Positions 12,001-27,000 of a stretch of DNA of 64,000 bases are shown in pieces. The DNA is from Phylloscopus collybita (Eukaryota; Chordata; Aves; Passeriformes; Phylloscopidae), in assembly GCA_027886175.1 (NCBI GenBank), contig JAJNNQ010000006.1, forward strand, positions 12,468,001 through 12,532,000. Reading direction: 5' to 3'. Under the pieces are notes generated by a model. That model was given only the letters and a program-made list of their open reading frames with translations. It did not search any database and had not been told where the DNA came from. Made by a program: the position numbers and the translations under genes. Position 1 is the first letter of the stretch, and every line of letters begins with the position of its first letter.

Positions 12001-15000
12001 CTTATTAAGAAACCCTCTCCTCTCAGGGGTTTTTAGAAGGGAAGCTTTTTAGCAGTGAGTTAAGCTGAATACAGTGCCCCCTAGTACCTATCTTCTTTAT
12101 TCTGTAAATTACAATACTGCCAGTGCTTCCTTTCAGTGATGAAATTGCCTGACTTGGCCTTTTGGATGCAGCCACTAACTGAGCAAGTCTAATAGGATTC
12201 CTAAAAATAAGAGTGAAACAGTAGCAGATAGCTGAAAGCAGGTGTAACTTCCAGTGCTAAGTTTGGTCCCTTAGCAAATCACTGTTTTTGTGGTAGGAAG
12301 TAGCTGTACACTGTTTCCTTGTATAGTAATAACCAATTTAAAAAAATATTCTTTTCTAATAGTAGTTGATGTTTCTTATGACTTGAATGTTCTTCCTGTC
12401 TAGTCCTGGGGAATATGCTGCATTTCCTGATTCCACTTGTGTTTCCTGCTCAGGGTACTTTCTTTGCAGGGTAAACAAAGGCAAAGTGAAATTTCTGTTC
12501 TATGGGATGAATGTTAACCATTTCTTCAGACAACTGAAGAAAGGAATCTACATAGAAATTCCTGAAAAGATCTTTTTGAGTAGAAAACTGTTGTCAGGGC
12601 TCTTGGAAAACTATTTTTTTGGAGAGCTTTAATTGTAAAAGCAATATCACACCTCAGTCTTTGGAGCTATTTTTTAGGTTTACTTTACCAGTATCACTCA
12701 CTCAACTCTTTAAACGGTTTGGCAAATTGGCTACCTGAAAGCTTGAGGTGTGATGATGAGACACTCTTTTGTCCTTCAGGAAGAGCTGTTGTGTTTTCCT
12801 CAAGGGAGACGAAGTCAAATACCCTGAAAATGGATACTTGAAAAACCAAAACAAACAGAAGAAATACCAACCAAACAAGGCCCCAGACAAACCCCAAAAA
12901 CAACAATGAAAGGAGAGAGAATGCAGATCAATTTGTGGACAGATAGTTAATTCAGAGCTGGTGTTTTCTGTTGATAATTTTACGTGTTTCACCCCTTGAA
13001 ACAACAGAAATTTGTGGTCTTCTTCCATATCCGTTATATTTGCTTAGATACTATACCATCTTGAATTTTTTTTGCTCAGGAATTTAATGTTTATAATAAT
13101 AGAGTATGATAGAGCTGAACCTGAACTTGCTCTGCTGATTTTTCCAAGAAACACGCATTTTAATGAGTTGAAAAACTTATTTTTTAATTTGGCCTTAAGA
13201 TTAAAAAAAACTCAACCAACTCAAAACACTCACACAACATGGAACCACCCTTTCCTGCCTTTTTATTTTGTGTAGAATAGAAAGTTGTGAGATGGATGAA
13301 AGCCAAGTGCTTCAGTGCACAAAGTACAAGAATGATGGGACCAAAACTTGTACCTGCTTAAATTCTCTTGTTTATACCTATATGACTGAAGAGACAATCA
13401 TCCCAAAAGCTTCAGCATTTTAGGAACTATCTTTGAATTCAAGCTGAGCTGAAACAAATAAGAGACAGCTTTTTGTGGGTCTTGAAAACTGAAATGCAAA
13501 CCATTTAACCAAAATTTATTAGGACAATGGATGCAGCTTTCCCTCCATTTATATTCAGGGAAATAACATGTTTTACACATATGGTTGTAATAGGCCTTTA
13601 TTGTGGTAACTGAGTTTCCTAGTGACAGTTCCCTTGAAATGGAAAAGTGCAGCACCCTCACTTCAGAATGACTCTAAAAATGTTTCTACAACTTTGTAAC
13701 TGTGTAAATTCTCTTTTGCTATGGGCATTGTCAAAGAAATGTATTTGCTTCCTGGATGTAGTTATATTCTAAATATTGAAATTGCTGTTTTATTTTTAAT
13801 GGTATAACTAATTTCAAGATCAGTCATTTCACATATTATACTTTTTTAATGCTTAAGACAATTATGCAATTATGCAAAAAAAATTTGTTTTCTTCAGTCT
13901 TGTGAAACCGATGTGCTTAAGTGTAAAATATTTGTGCTCATGTCACTAATCTGCACAAACTGTAAATCATTCCAGTAAAAACGTTGTAGGCAATAAAATA
14001 TGTTCCAGACTTTGGACCATCCTTGCTAGAAATTTGCCTCCAATTCTTCAGTGTAAAGTCTATAAAGTGATGGGTGTGGTGCTGTTTAATCTGTCTGCTT
14101 TATTTTCTGATCATTATGAATAATATTTGAGCTAGATCATTTTTGCTCTGGAGTAATTTAACAGTTAATAATTTACACTTCCTTTATGAGAGTATACTTT
14201 TGATAGCGTTTGCTTTTACCATTTGCCTATTTTGTGAAGATGATTCTGCCACAAGAATGAAGAACTCTGGAGTTCTACACCTGTGCCTACACATGTACAG
14301 GAGGAGTTTGAACAATCTGGCATAACAATAAGTTTAGCATGTGTTAGTTGTATCGAAAGCAATTCAGGTATCTAGTGACACAGAGCCATAGGCTTGTATC
14401 GGATTTCAGGTAGTTCTGCTGCAGAAGTGAATGATTTGCTGAAGGAGATCACAGCAGCTCTCTGCTGGTTTGTTCAAAGTCCTCATTTTTGATCCTGTTA
14501 CATTTCAAAAGTATCTCTGGGATAACTTTGGGGGGGTGCGTGGGGGAGGGGCTACAAAACCATTATTACTGAAGGCCCTCACAATGCTTTTTCCATGTTT
14601 GTTTGTTAACAGAAGTATTTCTTAACATTTGGGATTCCCATGGAAATCTATCTAAATCTTAAATACCTGTATTCATTTTAATCCCCTAACTTCCCAGGAT
14701 TAAATGCAGTTTATAAAACAATGCATGAGAGGGAAGACAGCATTTGTGATGAGTAGCAGTGATTACCTTACAAAAGAAAGTTAAGAGAAAGATGTATTTT
14801 TTGGTGGTGGTTCTTTTTTCCTCCATAAAAAAAGTGTTTGTGTCCGATGTTGGAAATTGAACAACTTAGAAAAAGAATAAGCTTGTGCTAGTTAACATCA
14901 ATTACACAGAAACATGTATGCAGGTTCACTATTTTATTATTCTGAATTGTATTTTACTGCTAAATTGCTGAAGTTCAGATAGTTTTTCTGCAGACAACTC

Positions 15001-18000
15001 AACAGGAAGAGCTTCTATATTTAAATAGTGGGGGAAGCTGACTTCTTGAAGTTTTCCATGGATACAGAAGTTTGCTGGTTAACCGTACTCTGTAAATAGA
15101 GAAAGTAAAGCTGAACAGTGTATTGACAGTTTTTGATCGTACTTCAGGCAAAACCCTACTTTTGGCCATTTTTATTCCTGAGCTTTCAGAGATTTCAGTT
15201 CTAATTATTATTACTGCTTAATTGGAGAACTTATTGTATCATTTAAAGTGACTTTAATGCTTTTTTTTTTGCTGTGAATGTTACAGAATGCAATTGGCAA
15301 TGAAATGACAATTTCAAATATTCTTATAAACTACATTTCAGTTTATAAGAAGAGTTGCAGCATTGTTTTCGTGTTGTCACTGAAACCAACTAAACAAAAT
15401 AATGTCTTACCACATGGTTAGATAATAAGAAGGGGCGGAGGGTTGGAAACAAAGAGCCCTAGATAGCAGCCAAGCTTAACCACACAAAGACATGTTTCTT
15501 TTAAATGATAGAGATCTCTTGTCTTTAAGAAGCCAAAGGAAAAAAAACCCAACAACAGAAACAAAAGAAAACACAACTGGAGAGCTGTTCTCCAGACTGA
15601 ACAAGCTGGATGATCAAGCTCAGGATCTCCAGCCGTGAACATCCTGGTGATCTCCACTCGATTTGCTCCAGTTTACCAATGTCTTTCCTGTACTGTGAGA
15701 CACCAAACTGGAGACAGCAGCATTACAGAGGTGGCATAATAAGTGCTGAGGAAAGGGGGAATGATGAGGTCTGTCAGCCTTCTGGCCCTGCTCCATTTTG
15801 CATGCCCAGGCACCATTTCATTCAGCCCTGGGTGCTGTTGGCCAGTGTTGCCAGAATTGGCTGCTGGCTGAGGCTCAGCATGGCAGAACTGTCAGGCCCA
15901 GCTCCCTGCCCCACTCTGCACTTGCAGGAATTAGGTCCATCCAGGGGACAGGACTTGGACTTTGCGCCTATTGAATGTCATATGAGGTTCCTGCAGAGCC
16001 AGTCCTCCTGACAGCCCTGCCCTCCATCGTATGTATCCCCTCCCTACGATTCCATCTGCCCGGGAAGGGAGTGTGGTATCAGAACCTGACTCAGAAAGCA
16101 AAATTCTGAAAGCTGCTGCAGCTGGTTTCTGGGACTAGAGCAAGCAGGTTGACTAATGCTGATGATATTTCCTCTTTCCTTTCCCTTCCAGAAAAAACGT
16201 CCTGCAAATGTAAACAGGCACACACCTTTGAACCCAGTACGTACAGATATGCATCAACTGACGTGGATTCCAATGCGTTCTATGATAAAATATTTAACTG
16301 GGGCGGGGAAAGGGAGTCCAAGTTCAAAATACTTCTGCTCTTGCAAAGGCTATTAAATTACAGACAGCCACTTGTTCCCTGTGAATAACCACTGAAATAC
16401 GCTTGTCAGATTTATGATGCAGTAATAGATTCTTTTTAACTCTGTGATCTGCTGTTGTAAGATGCCCGCAAACTGTGATCATTTTCAGGGGTGAGGGATG
16501 TACTTGGTAAAGCACTAGCTAAAAAAGCCTGAGTGAGCAGAAGGCACAGTTTATTTATGTGGGGTTTGACTTGAAGCAGTGATGTATTTTCAACACGGAT
16601 CTGTGCAGTTAGAGAATTACTGTACAATTCCACAAACTAATCCTAATCTGTCCAAATATACCAGTGCTAACTACTCTTGTAAACAGCTTTTAGAAGTAGT
16701 TTTCAGGTTATTCTTTTCAGAAACTGTGCTCTTTTTATGTGTAAAATAGAAGGAGATTTGGGTTATTTTATTGAGAACAAGAAAAATCAGAACAATTTCA
16801 CTTTTGTGTATGAAATTATGAGTTCTGGAATAGCTAATACTGCTCAGGCCGGAGATGAAGGGGTCAGAAGTTTTGTGAAGGCAGTGCTCAGTGCCAGTCA
16901 AAAAAAACCCCAAACAAACAAAAGTAGAAGTAACCAAGCAAAAAAAGAAAAGGACCCAACCTTACTCCAGAAACAAGTATTAGCAATAGGAAAAACAATT
17001 GCACTGTACTGTGCTGCTGTGGTTAATCTGGCATTTGCTGGAGTTGTAATTCCATATGAAGCTTTGGACTTGGATCATTTTCCCTTTTCTCATTTTCTCA
17101 CTTGCCCAAATTACCTCAAAAGCAGATCTATGGAACTGGAATATCTTCACCCTCATGGCATCTGTCTGACTAAAAATGTAGGAGTAGCTTCCCTTGCAGG
17201 CTTAGATAAGCATACTGAGAGTCCTGAATGAGAGATCATGGATAAAGGGGAGAGCTGGACAAAGCTGCAAGCTTAAACCAAGCAAATAAACAAAAAAACC
17301 CCTAGCAGATGGTGTGGACAAGTGGTTCAACTGGTCACTGCATGCCATGTTATGTGCATAATCAGTGAAGGGGCAGTAGGCTTCCTTGCCAATAGATGAT
17401 GTGGATGATCAAAGTTTACTTGCGCTCAAGAGATACTGGAGCAAAGTAGGGAAAAAGGAGGGAAATCTTTTAGGAGTTACTTAGTATGTGGAAACCACAT
17501 CTAGCTTAGAGAGTCCACAAGGGAAAAGCATCTTTCCTGCTCTATTTTTGCTCTTCCTTAGTCAACCACTTGGGATTAGATGGGAGGATGAGATCCTGGG
17601 CTAGATATAGTTTCTTGATCTGGCCCCATGTGGATGTTCCTGTGTGTGGTTTTGGAAAGGTTGAATGCAGTAAAAGCTGCTTTTAGCTTCTGTAGCTCTA
17701 TGGAAAAATCCCAGAAGCAAAACTAAGGAAAAAATCAAACACAAATCATATGGAAGCAATTTATCTGATTTGATAAATCAATCAAGCAATCTGCCATTGC
17801 TAAGCTTTAGAAAACGTGAAACATTGTATGTACAGCTATCTGAAAAAATGACTAAAATCATGGTAGGTCTCTTAATCCAGACCATTTTCTGACTATTTTT
17901 CTATGTGACCAGGTTGTGGAATCACAGGGAAAAATGTTATAATTAATTATTAGCAATTTAACATATGATAGTTTTTCATTAAGCCATTGGAAGTTTCATG

Positions 18001-21000
18001 GAAAGCTTCAGAAGAATAATGAATAAGAATGGCTGAATGTCTGTTGAAATAAACTGGTACATGTCTTTGCCTATGCTATATTCAGCATTGTTATTTAAAA
18101 GCTACTTTTGCTCTCAAAAGATCGGTTAATTTAAGAGGTTTTGTTACTGATTTTGGCATGGGAAGTGTAACTGTAAAATCACACATCAGATGGTTATGTA
18201 GAAGGTACACCCACACGGATTGAATAAGCACAGAACAAGATGCATTGGTAATGATACTCCACTTGTCCTGTAAAACCCTCTCTCTCTGTGTGCAGAACAT
18301 TTTATTCTTTGAAATCTGAGCTTGCCTCTGGTATTGAATGTTGGCTGCTGCTGGGAAATCATACAGAAGTCACTTAGTGCTGGTGGCTTAGTAGTATTTG
18401 CCATTTCATTGTGATATTTTTATTACCTCAAGAGGAACAGAATCTCTTGCAAAAGGATAATTTTCTTTTTATAAACAACATTTTGTCTTTCTGAAGCATG
18501 TTCCTCTTAGAGCTGTAAGCAAAGTCCTTAGTTTAATTCCATTTTCTCTAATACTGCTTGAATAATTTGTGAATGTCTTCAACAAGCTAGTTTGATAAAT
18601 AACCTATGCACAAATCCCTGTTTATCCAAATTACGGACTCAGTCTAGTATTGTGATCACAACCTAAATGACCTGACTGCATTTGTAAATTACTTCTATTT
18701 TTTGTTCAGTACTGTTTTTTTCATTGCTAGGATAACATTTAAATCCACAAATCCAGGGAATGGTGGCACCAAACAGCACGAGTCTGAGTGCTTGAGTTTT
18801 GCCTTCTTGGGTGCCCTGTGAGCAATGGGTGGCCCAGCAGCTGCTCTCAGAGTGCATGAGGCTGCCAGCACAGGAGGACTAAGGCAGGTGCTTTGTGCTT
18901 GTGCTGTGTCAGGTGTAGGCCAAAGTTGCTTGTTAAAATTCTTTCCTTTAATGGACAGTGTGAGTTTTATCAAGAGAAAAGCTGGAATGAAGGACTGGTA
19001 CTTGGTTTTCTCAGAAAGTGTGTTTACACAATGGGGCATTGCAGTGAAAGGGCAGACAAGGGTGGGGGAAGGAAAGTTGCACCCTCAGTCAGTTGGCAGT
19101 TCCAATCCGGGCAGGAACATTGATCTGTGGAGAGTAGGAAGGCTCTACAGAGGGATCTGGACAGGCTGGATGGATGGGCTGAGGCCAGTTGGATGAGGTT
19201 CAACAAGGTGAAGTGCCAGGTCCTGCTCTTGGGTCTCAACACTCAATGCTTGGGGAAGAGTGGCTGGAAAGCTGCCCAGCGGAAAAGGACCTGGAGGTGC
19301 TGGTTGACAGCCAGCTGAACATGAGCCAGCATCTGCTCAGGTGGCCAAGAAGGCCAGTGGCATCCTGGCCTGTATCAGCAATAGTGTGGCCAGCAGGGCT
19401 AGGCTGTGATTGTCCCCCTGTACTCAGCACTGGACACAATTTAAACCCTGGGTCCAGTTCTGGGCCCCTCACTGCAAGAGAGACATTGAGGTGCTGGAAT
19501 GTGCCCAGAGAAGAGCAATGGATCTGGTGAAGGGTCTGGAGCACGAGTCTTATGAGAAGCAGCTGAGAGAGCTGGGGATGTTTAGCCTGGAGAAAAAGAG
19601 GCTCAGGGGAAGACCGTATTGTTCTCTACAACTGCCTGAAAGGAAGGTGCAGCCAGGTGGGGGTCAGCCTCTTCTTCAAAGTAACAAGTGACAGGCCAAG
19701 AAGAAATGACCTCAAATTATGCCAAATGGCCAACCAATTGTGCAGTTTAGAATTGGGGTTTAGGAAAATTTTCTTCAATTAAACACTTGTGAATCATTGG
19801 AACATGCTGTCCAGGGCAGTGATGGAGTCACCATCCTTGGAGATACAAAACTTGTAGATGTGGCACCTGGGGACATGGTTTAGTGGTGAACTTAAAAGTG
19901 CTGGGTTCATGGTCAGACTCAATGATCTCAAACGTCTTTTCTAATCTAAAAAATTCCATGATTCTGTCTAAAATTAGGGTTCAGTAGAGATGGAGAAGCA
20001 GTGAACACTCAAAATTTCTTCTTGTCACCTGTTGCCCAAGAATGTGTTTGTGTCGTTCCCATCATTTAAAAATGACTTGTTACTGTCTGATCCGTCAGAC
20101 ACAGGGGAGAGAGAAGAAGCCTGCTTTCATCTCCCAGGGCAGCAATCTTTTTGATGGACGTGTACCAAAGGCACATTACTTACAGAAGGAGCTTTTGTTT
20201 GCAGAATTTTTCTCAGGAAAGCAAATATATTCAAGCTCCTAGAAACTATTTGGTCAAGCTTAATTGCATGTAGGTTTTGGCATTCAACATTTAATGGAAC
20301 ATGTTACTGTTTGTGCATCTGCAGTCACAGGAGAGACTGTCCTCCTTAATAGCTAAAGTAAGCAGCAGTGAACACAGTGGAAGAAAACTACTAAACTTTG
20401 GAGGTTTTTTCCTACCTTAACACATGAGAGAGTACTCTAGCTAATTCAGATTACTTCAACTCTTGGTTATGTGACTTCTTTGTTAATGCAATTTTAAATT
20501 ATGAAGACTCCCTTCAGTTTCAAAACAAGTGCATTGAGATTTTCTAAAATTTATTTTTTACTTTACCTGCAAAAAACCCTATAATCTGCTTTTACTGTAA
20601 ATGAAGAGGAGGTAGCTTCTGCTTGGTTTCTAGTTCCCTCTAGTTTGTAGATAGCCTGTGTGCCACTGCTGCTGTTGTTTGGAATAGCCTTCTGTAACTC
20701 TTCAGCTAATTTGGGATACCTGGTAAAGATGCTTTCCTGCTGTTTTCATTCTCTATTGCTCAGATGTCTCTGCCAGGCAACTCACAAAACAAACAGCAAC
20801 ACCAGGTCAGCTTCAAAGAGTACACACTTTGAAGTAGAGAGCAGATGACAGTTATGAAAGTTTAGTCTTTAATGGTATTACAAAAGGTAGCTGTACAGGT
20901 TTCCATGCATGTGCTTATTAAAGTGTAATGCCCCAATCCTTAAGTACAAAAAAAAATAGTGGGTAGTTCTTAGAAAACATTACCTTGTACTTTGCCTAGT

Positions 21001-24000
21001 GGTGGAGGATGCAGCAGAGATTAGATTATGGTCTGAATTTGAAAGTGTGTGACTTTTTAAAGTGATAGTCAACACAAAAAGATACAGTAACAAAGAGAAG
21101 TGTATAAGACAAATTTGGTATAGATAGTCAACCTAAGACTTTTAGAAGAGACAGTGCAGAAAAAGTTGTCTTGTTAAATACAGCAAGTTTCAATCCATTC
21201 TAATCTTTGTGTCTACAATAAAATTAATAATTACCTAGGAGAGTAAATACTGTGATATTGTGTTCATTGGACAATTATATGCTTATTTTTTCAAAGGAGA
21301 ATTGCTTTTTGCTTCTAACGAGAGCTCTATTACCGCTGGTGGTGCTCACTGGCCAGTCTTCAACTTGTGAAAGAACTTTGGTAAGCCTTGGTTGTACCCA
21401 TGAAACACAGGATCCTCTATTCAAGCTAAAATGAGCAAAAATAAAAGCCTTTGTGAAGGAAGTAGAATTTCAAAACAATTTTTATTTCTGTAAGCTGCTC
21501 TGTAATCATGAATGTGTTAGTGAACTTATTTTTGAGCAGAATTGGTATGACACTTAAAATGAGTGCATATGAGATTTTACAAATTGGAAGTCAGCACAGA
21601 CTTAATTAAAATGTGCATTTATGTATTTTAAATGGCCTGTTTACTTCACATCCAATCTGTTGATTTCTATGCTATCAGCATTCATAATTTTTAATGTCAC
21701 TGCTTAAAAGGAGAAGAAATTTGGGAGTATGTTTGAGATGAGAGTTCATTTTTTTCTCTTTGCAAAGAATGATATCTCTGAGCTTTTAATTTATTGTTCT
21801 TTTCCTCATGGCTTTCCTTTTTCAAGGATTGCACAGTTTTTGTTGGTAACTTAATAATGCAAAAAAAAGTTAAGTATACTCACCTAGTTACCTGTCCTGT
21901 GTCAGAGTTTTTCCCTCAGGGCCTTAAGTAATAACTGTGTTACTTTTAATAATATTTCAAGTAATTACATGTTTGGCATTCTGTCTGGAGTTCATGTCTG
22001 GAGTTCTTTCTTTCCCTAGCAGAAGCTTCCACAGATTCTTTCCTACCTGAAAAAAAAACTTTGGGTGCATATTTTTACATGTGTTCAATGTGCTGCTTTC
22101 TAAGGGAGGAGCTTTAAATGCAGTGTGGCAGAAGGCTTCGTATTTATCTTCTTTCTCTTTGAGCAGAAAATATCTGACTGTTGGAGTGGTTCTGAATCGG
22201 CATCTCTCAATAAATCAGCATCCAACAGATGGCTGATTGCTTTTATGGTGAACTGCTTTTGATAGTACTGATTTCCGTTACTAACGATGATGCTTGCATA
22301 ACTTACACGGCACTATGAGCTATTCTTTAGTATATTCTTTAGTATCCTAGGAAACTTCTCTACTGTCCTACTCTGCCATAAAAGCATTTCCTTGATGATG
22401 AATACTGTTGTATGTCTTTGTACCTTCACTTGTTAAGGAAAAAAATCTACAAAGAGACTTCTATTAAATTTATTTTTAGAATATATTACTGTAGCGGGTT
22501 AAGTGGACCACTAACTGCATCTACACTGAAATGGAGAGAAGATAATACATTTAGAAGATTACAACTATTTTTTCATGGCCTTTTCCACCTGTCTAACTTT
22601 ATGCAGTAAGAAAGTAGTAGCCTATTGCATAACACTTTCAGTTTTGTGTGGGTAATGTGGCCAACAGTTTGCCATCTGGCAACCAAACTCGATGATAATG
22701 CTCAGGATTATCATCCACGTGTACTGTCTGTGGGTCAGAGGGTAAAGGTATGTTCATCCTGCTCTTTTCGCCTGTACTTTCTAGTGGTTGCCTTCCTGCC
22801 CTGGAATTGCTGGGTTTTGCTGTAATTTGCCACCCATCAGCAAATATTGATGTATCCTCTCCTCATTGGAAGATACTATTGGGTATTCCTCCACCACACT
22901 GACTTAATTTCTTCTTGTAGCTCTGTTAGCTGGAAGTAAAAAGGAGGGGAGATCTTGGTAATTATTCTGAGTCTCACTGTTGCAAGGTGCATGTTGGTGA
23001 TGAGACTGCTGAGATGACTTTTTGTGTAATTCTCCTGCAATTGTAATTTGTTTCAGGTAGAATTAAGTTTAGTAAGAGGAGAAACATCCCATTAATTTTA
23101 TTGAACTGCCTTTTAATTTTTCATCTTGTTTAGATTATCAGTCCTAATTGCAGGATTTCACTGAATTGTAAAACTATGAATATAGTTACAGCACTGTTGC
23201 TGTTGGGATGTCTGAACAAAATAGGGCCAAACACTTGAGATCAAAAGGGATATTTGCACAGACAGTTCCAAGGTAACAGCTCTGGATATAGCAGTTGCTA
23301 ATGTAGTATGCATGCTGTCCCATGGCAAGCTGTAGTTTGTACTAAACTGGCGCTATTGATGTACTTTTCAGTTTAACCATTAGTTTGATAATCTTTCCAA
23401 TGATTAAATGCGGCAGTGACTGTGCTTTATAGAGGTTTTGAGACACTCTTAGTTTTCAAAAGCTGTGGATTCCTGTATGGGAGTCTCAAGATTTTTGTTA
23501 ATCTTCCCTTGGTAAAAAAGAATACCTGCTTTCCATGTAGAAATTATGAGGATTGTTGGACAAAGAATCTGTAGAATAACCCCGTCAAGAGCCTAAGGGT
23601 TGCTTTTGTGTTATTTTGTCTCTGTTGTTTGATGGATTTCTGGGAAGAATACCTTACTACCACCATGTGTGTTTTAAGAAGCCCACTTCTCCAGTGCTTC
23701 ATCTGGCTGGGCAGCTGGTGAAATTCTGCAGATGGCTAACTGTAATTTCCAAGACTTGATGCATGTAGTATCTTCTTTCTCATGAGAAGGAAGATTCCTA
23801 ATTTAGCATTTACTCATGCACTCGTTAAAGATGTTGGGAATATTGCCATGGCCTCACTTGGAGCAGAATTTTGTTCCACTCCTTCCCTACCAGCAGACTT
23901 AGTTGTAATAGCTTGTTGGAGCATTTTGGTGATGTCTTAATTGGTGTATTAAGCCTTTTTTCCCTCAGTCATCAGTTTTGTGATACAAATTACATACTTC

Positions 24001-27000
24001 ATGAGTGCTGGTGAAAGAGCAGTGTGAGATCATCTATAGTTCCCTGGCTAGGATTGTTTTCCCATATCATTAATTTTCTTCAAGTTTTTATTCTCAGACT
24101 CCTCTAACTTTACAACAGAAACTCCTAAGTGACTAACAGCACGTTTGGTTTCAATTGGTTGGGATGGTCAGAATGAATGTAAGCTCTCCAACTTCAGAGG
24201 TATATGGTCAGACTAGCTTAACTTTTCTCCTCCCCCCCACCTCTCTTTTTTTTTTTGCCTCCCACACAAGTTTTCTAACATTCTGGCAAAGCAAGCATTT
24301 GGACTTTTACCCATTCTCTCACTTTACAGTAAAGAAGCCTTCATTTTTCCAACATTAAAAACTTGGCCAGAAAACCTGGCCCAAAAACTTTAATGTTTTG
24401 AGCAAATGTTTAAAAATACCCTCTGACTTGGCCGCTCCAAGTAGTCTTAAAGCACTGTTTTCTTTTGGGGTGGAAAAATTGTTTTTCACCCAAAAAAAGC
24501 TAATTAAAAAGGGTAATAATTATCCAGTATTATTGATAGCAACAAATTGAATTTAGATATTTCAGATGCTATAGAAATAAAATCTGAAGCCATAAGAAAC
24601 CTGAATCAGAATAGCTGAATGCTAAAGGAGCTCTGTTCATTGTGGATGTTTCAAGAGCTGAGGATGAGAGCTGAGAATTGCAGAAAATATGGAAAACAGT
24701 GTTTAGATCTTGTCTGTTCCCTAAAAGAAAAGGGCACGTTTTTCCTTAAGTGTACTACACTTGGTGAATTCTGCTTGATTTTTGTTTCTTGTTCTTTGTT
24801 TTAATTTTGCTGCTATTTCACACCGTGTCTTCTAGGAGAGCTAGTTCAAGGGTATACATCCTCTTTCAGTATTTTATTCAGTTAACCTTGCATAGATTAA
24901 TATTTGACTTTGCATTAATTGAGGAGCTCTTTCCTGGCTCTAAATATTTTTTATAGATGCAGGCAGGTCAAGAAAACATGGGAAATAATAAAGTTCAGTT
25001 GTATCTGCAGATCTCATTCCTTTTGTATGTATTTGATCATCTTAAGTTTATAGAGAATGGACTTACAATAGAGAGAATTCAGGTTCAGTCTGTATTTCAT
25101 ACTCTTGTGCTCTGTGTGATGAGTGATGATGTTGTGCTCTGTGTTGCTAGGGTAACACAAAGAAACATAGAGAAAATATGGCAAAATTTCTAAAAGGAAG
25201 CATTATAATTTTTTTTCAGTGCTTCTTACTTGTTCCTGAAATATTTTGCCAGAATATTATTGAGAAAACCCAGTAGTTTTTTAAAGCTTTTAGTCCATGT
25301 GTAGAGACTAAGCTATATGATTCAGTCATGCAGTGGTGATTTACTTCTACTTAAGGACAAATGCAGCATCACTTTATCTTGTTTCCAAAATCTTTATCAT
25401 GGACTACACTGCTCTTATCTTGCACCTCCATTTCTTCATCTTTGCTCTGTATCTCAATAAATCTAAATTTTTTCCAAGTCCTAGCTCTATGACTCTTTCC
25501 CAAAAGCTGGGCTTTTAGTAGTCCCACTTTGAACAGCAGAAAAAAAATGCATTTGTTTTTTAATAATATAACAAAAGTTTAGAATGAAAAGAGGGTCTGG
25601 TGTATACTCTTGCTCCTATTCTCTGTCCTCCTGTGCAGCAGTTTGGCCAGCACTACATTGAAATTGCTCTAGAGGAAAAAATGAGCCATCAGAAATCTGT
25701 GAAGAGACTCTCAGGTGCTATAAATTCCACGTATCCCCAAAATGCAGGGGGTCTGCCTCTTCTCCATAAGATATAACTATCCCTCCTGCATATATATCAC
25801 ATTTATGGGTTTTGGCTTTCCTGAGGAGATTATGACTGGAGTAGACTGAATCCTGGATTACTTTTATGGGCCAAGAATAGGGCATCTGTGGCTTCTGCTG
25901 GTAACTCTGAGTCACCTCTGTGCTGAATTGTTTTCTGACTATGTGTTATGACAACAGCAGCCAACAAGATGCCTATTTGGACTGGTGAAACTAGATGTAA
26001 GCACAAGTGTGAACACAGAAATACCCAGTACAAGTTACTGTCAGTCATCTCTTTTTCTTTATCAGAAGATATGTTCATTGCCAAATATCTGATATAAATT
26101 ATGCAGCGTAGACTTAAGTGCTGGGGCTTTTTTTCTTTTTTTGCATACCCTGAGGAATTGAATAAACCTTGCTTTTGAGTGTTACAACTTGTGGTAAACT
26201 GTTTTGCTTATACATAAGGCACTTCTGCATTATTACCTGTTCTCTTGACACAAGGATAACAAAGGATTACATCCACTGAATCTTTCCCTGGGCATGGACC
26301 AAGGGAGGAAATTGAATGAAGGAGGTTGTTGGGGTGTTTTTTTCCTCTTCCCTGTATACAGAGGCTATAAATATATCTCTCTCTGAGCAATGTTGTATAA
26401 CCTGCCAAATCCTAGCTCTTCCTGAAGGACCATCTCTGAATGCTTTTTCCAAACTGAACAATTGTGTTAATCCTGGGGGCTGAGTGTAGGAGAGTGCACA
26501 TAGGCAGTTGCTAGGAGTAGTTGGTAGATGGAAAATTTTTTACCCTAATTTACCTTGCAGTGACTTGTTTATCCATACCTGGAGTTGGTACAGGCGTGTC
26601 TCATCAAGGCTTGGTGGGAATTAATGTGGTCAGTATTGAGGACTAGTCTAAGAAATTACCTCTAGTATCTGCATGTGGAAAGTGGAGATGTTGAAATATT
26701 CCAGTTAGGTGTAAGAGTTGGGAGTAAAAAGGACAATGGTTTTGGAAATACTTAATAATGGCAAAGAGGCATCAGGCAGTAGAGAAAATGAGTTTTGGGT
26801 ATGTCTTGAAAAAATGCAGTGAGTTGGCATGGTTGCTGCAGCTTAGCTGAAGCAAATAATAGACTTTATACATTTTTTATAATGCCCTTGAACTATTTTT
26901 GAGCAAGCTAGCAGCTGCATGTTTTTGTGGTTTTGAATATATTTCTGAAAACTTACACAATTGCTCTTAATTGTTTATTTTGATACTTATTTTTTAGTGA

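Noticed and set aside
19189..19691. Several ORFs of 90-113 codons near 19.2-19.7 kb
   Set aside because: They are fragments of the CR1 ORF2 C-terminus in different frames; the element is broken by frameshifts.
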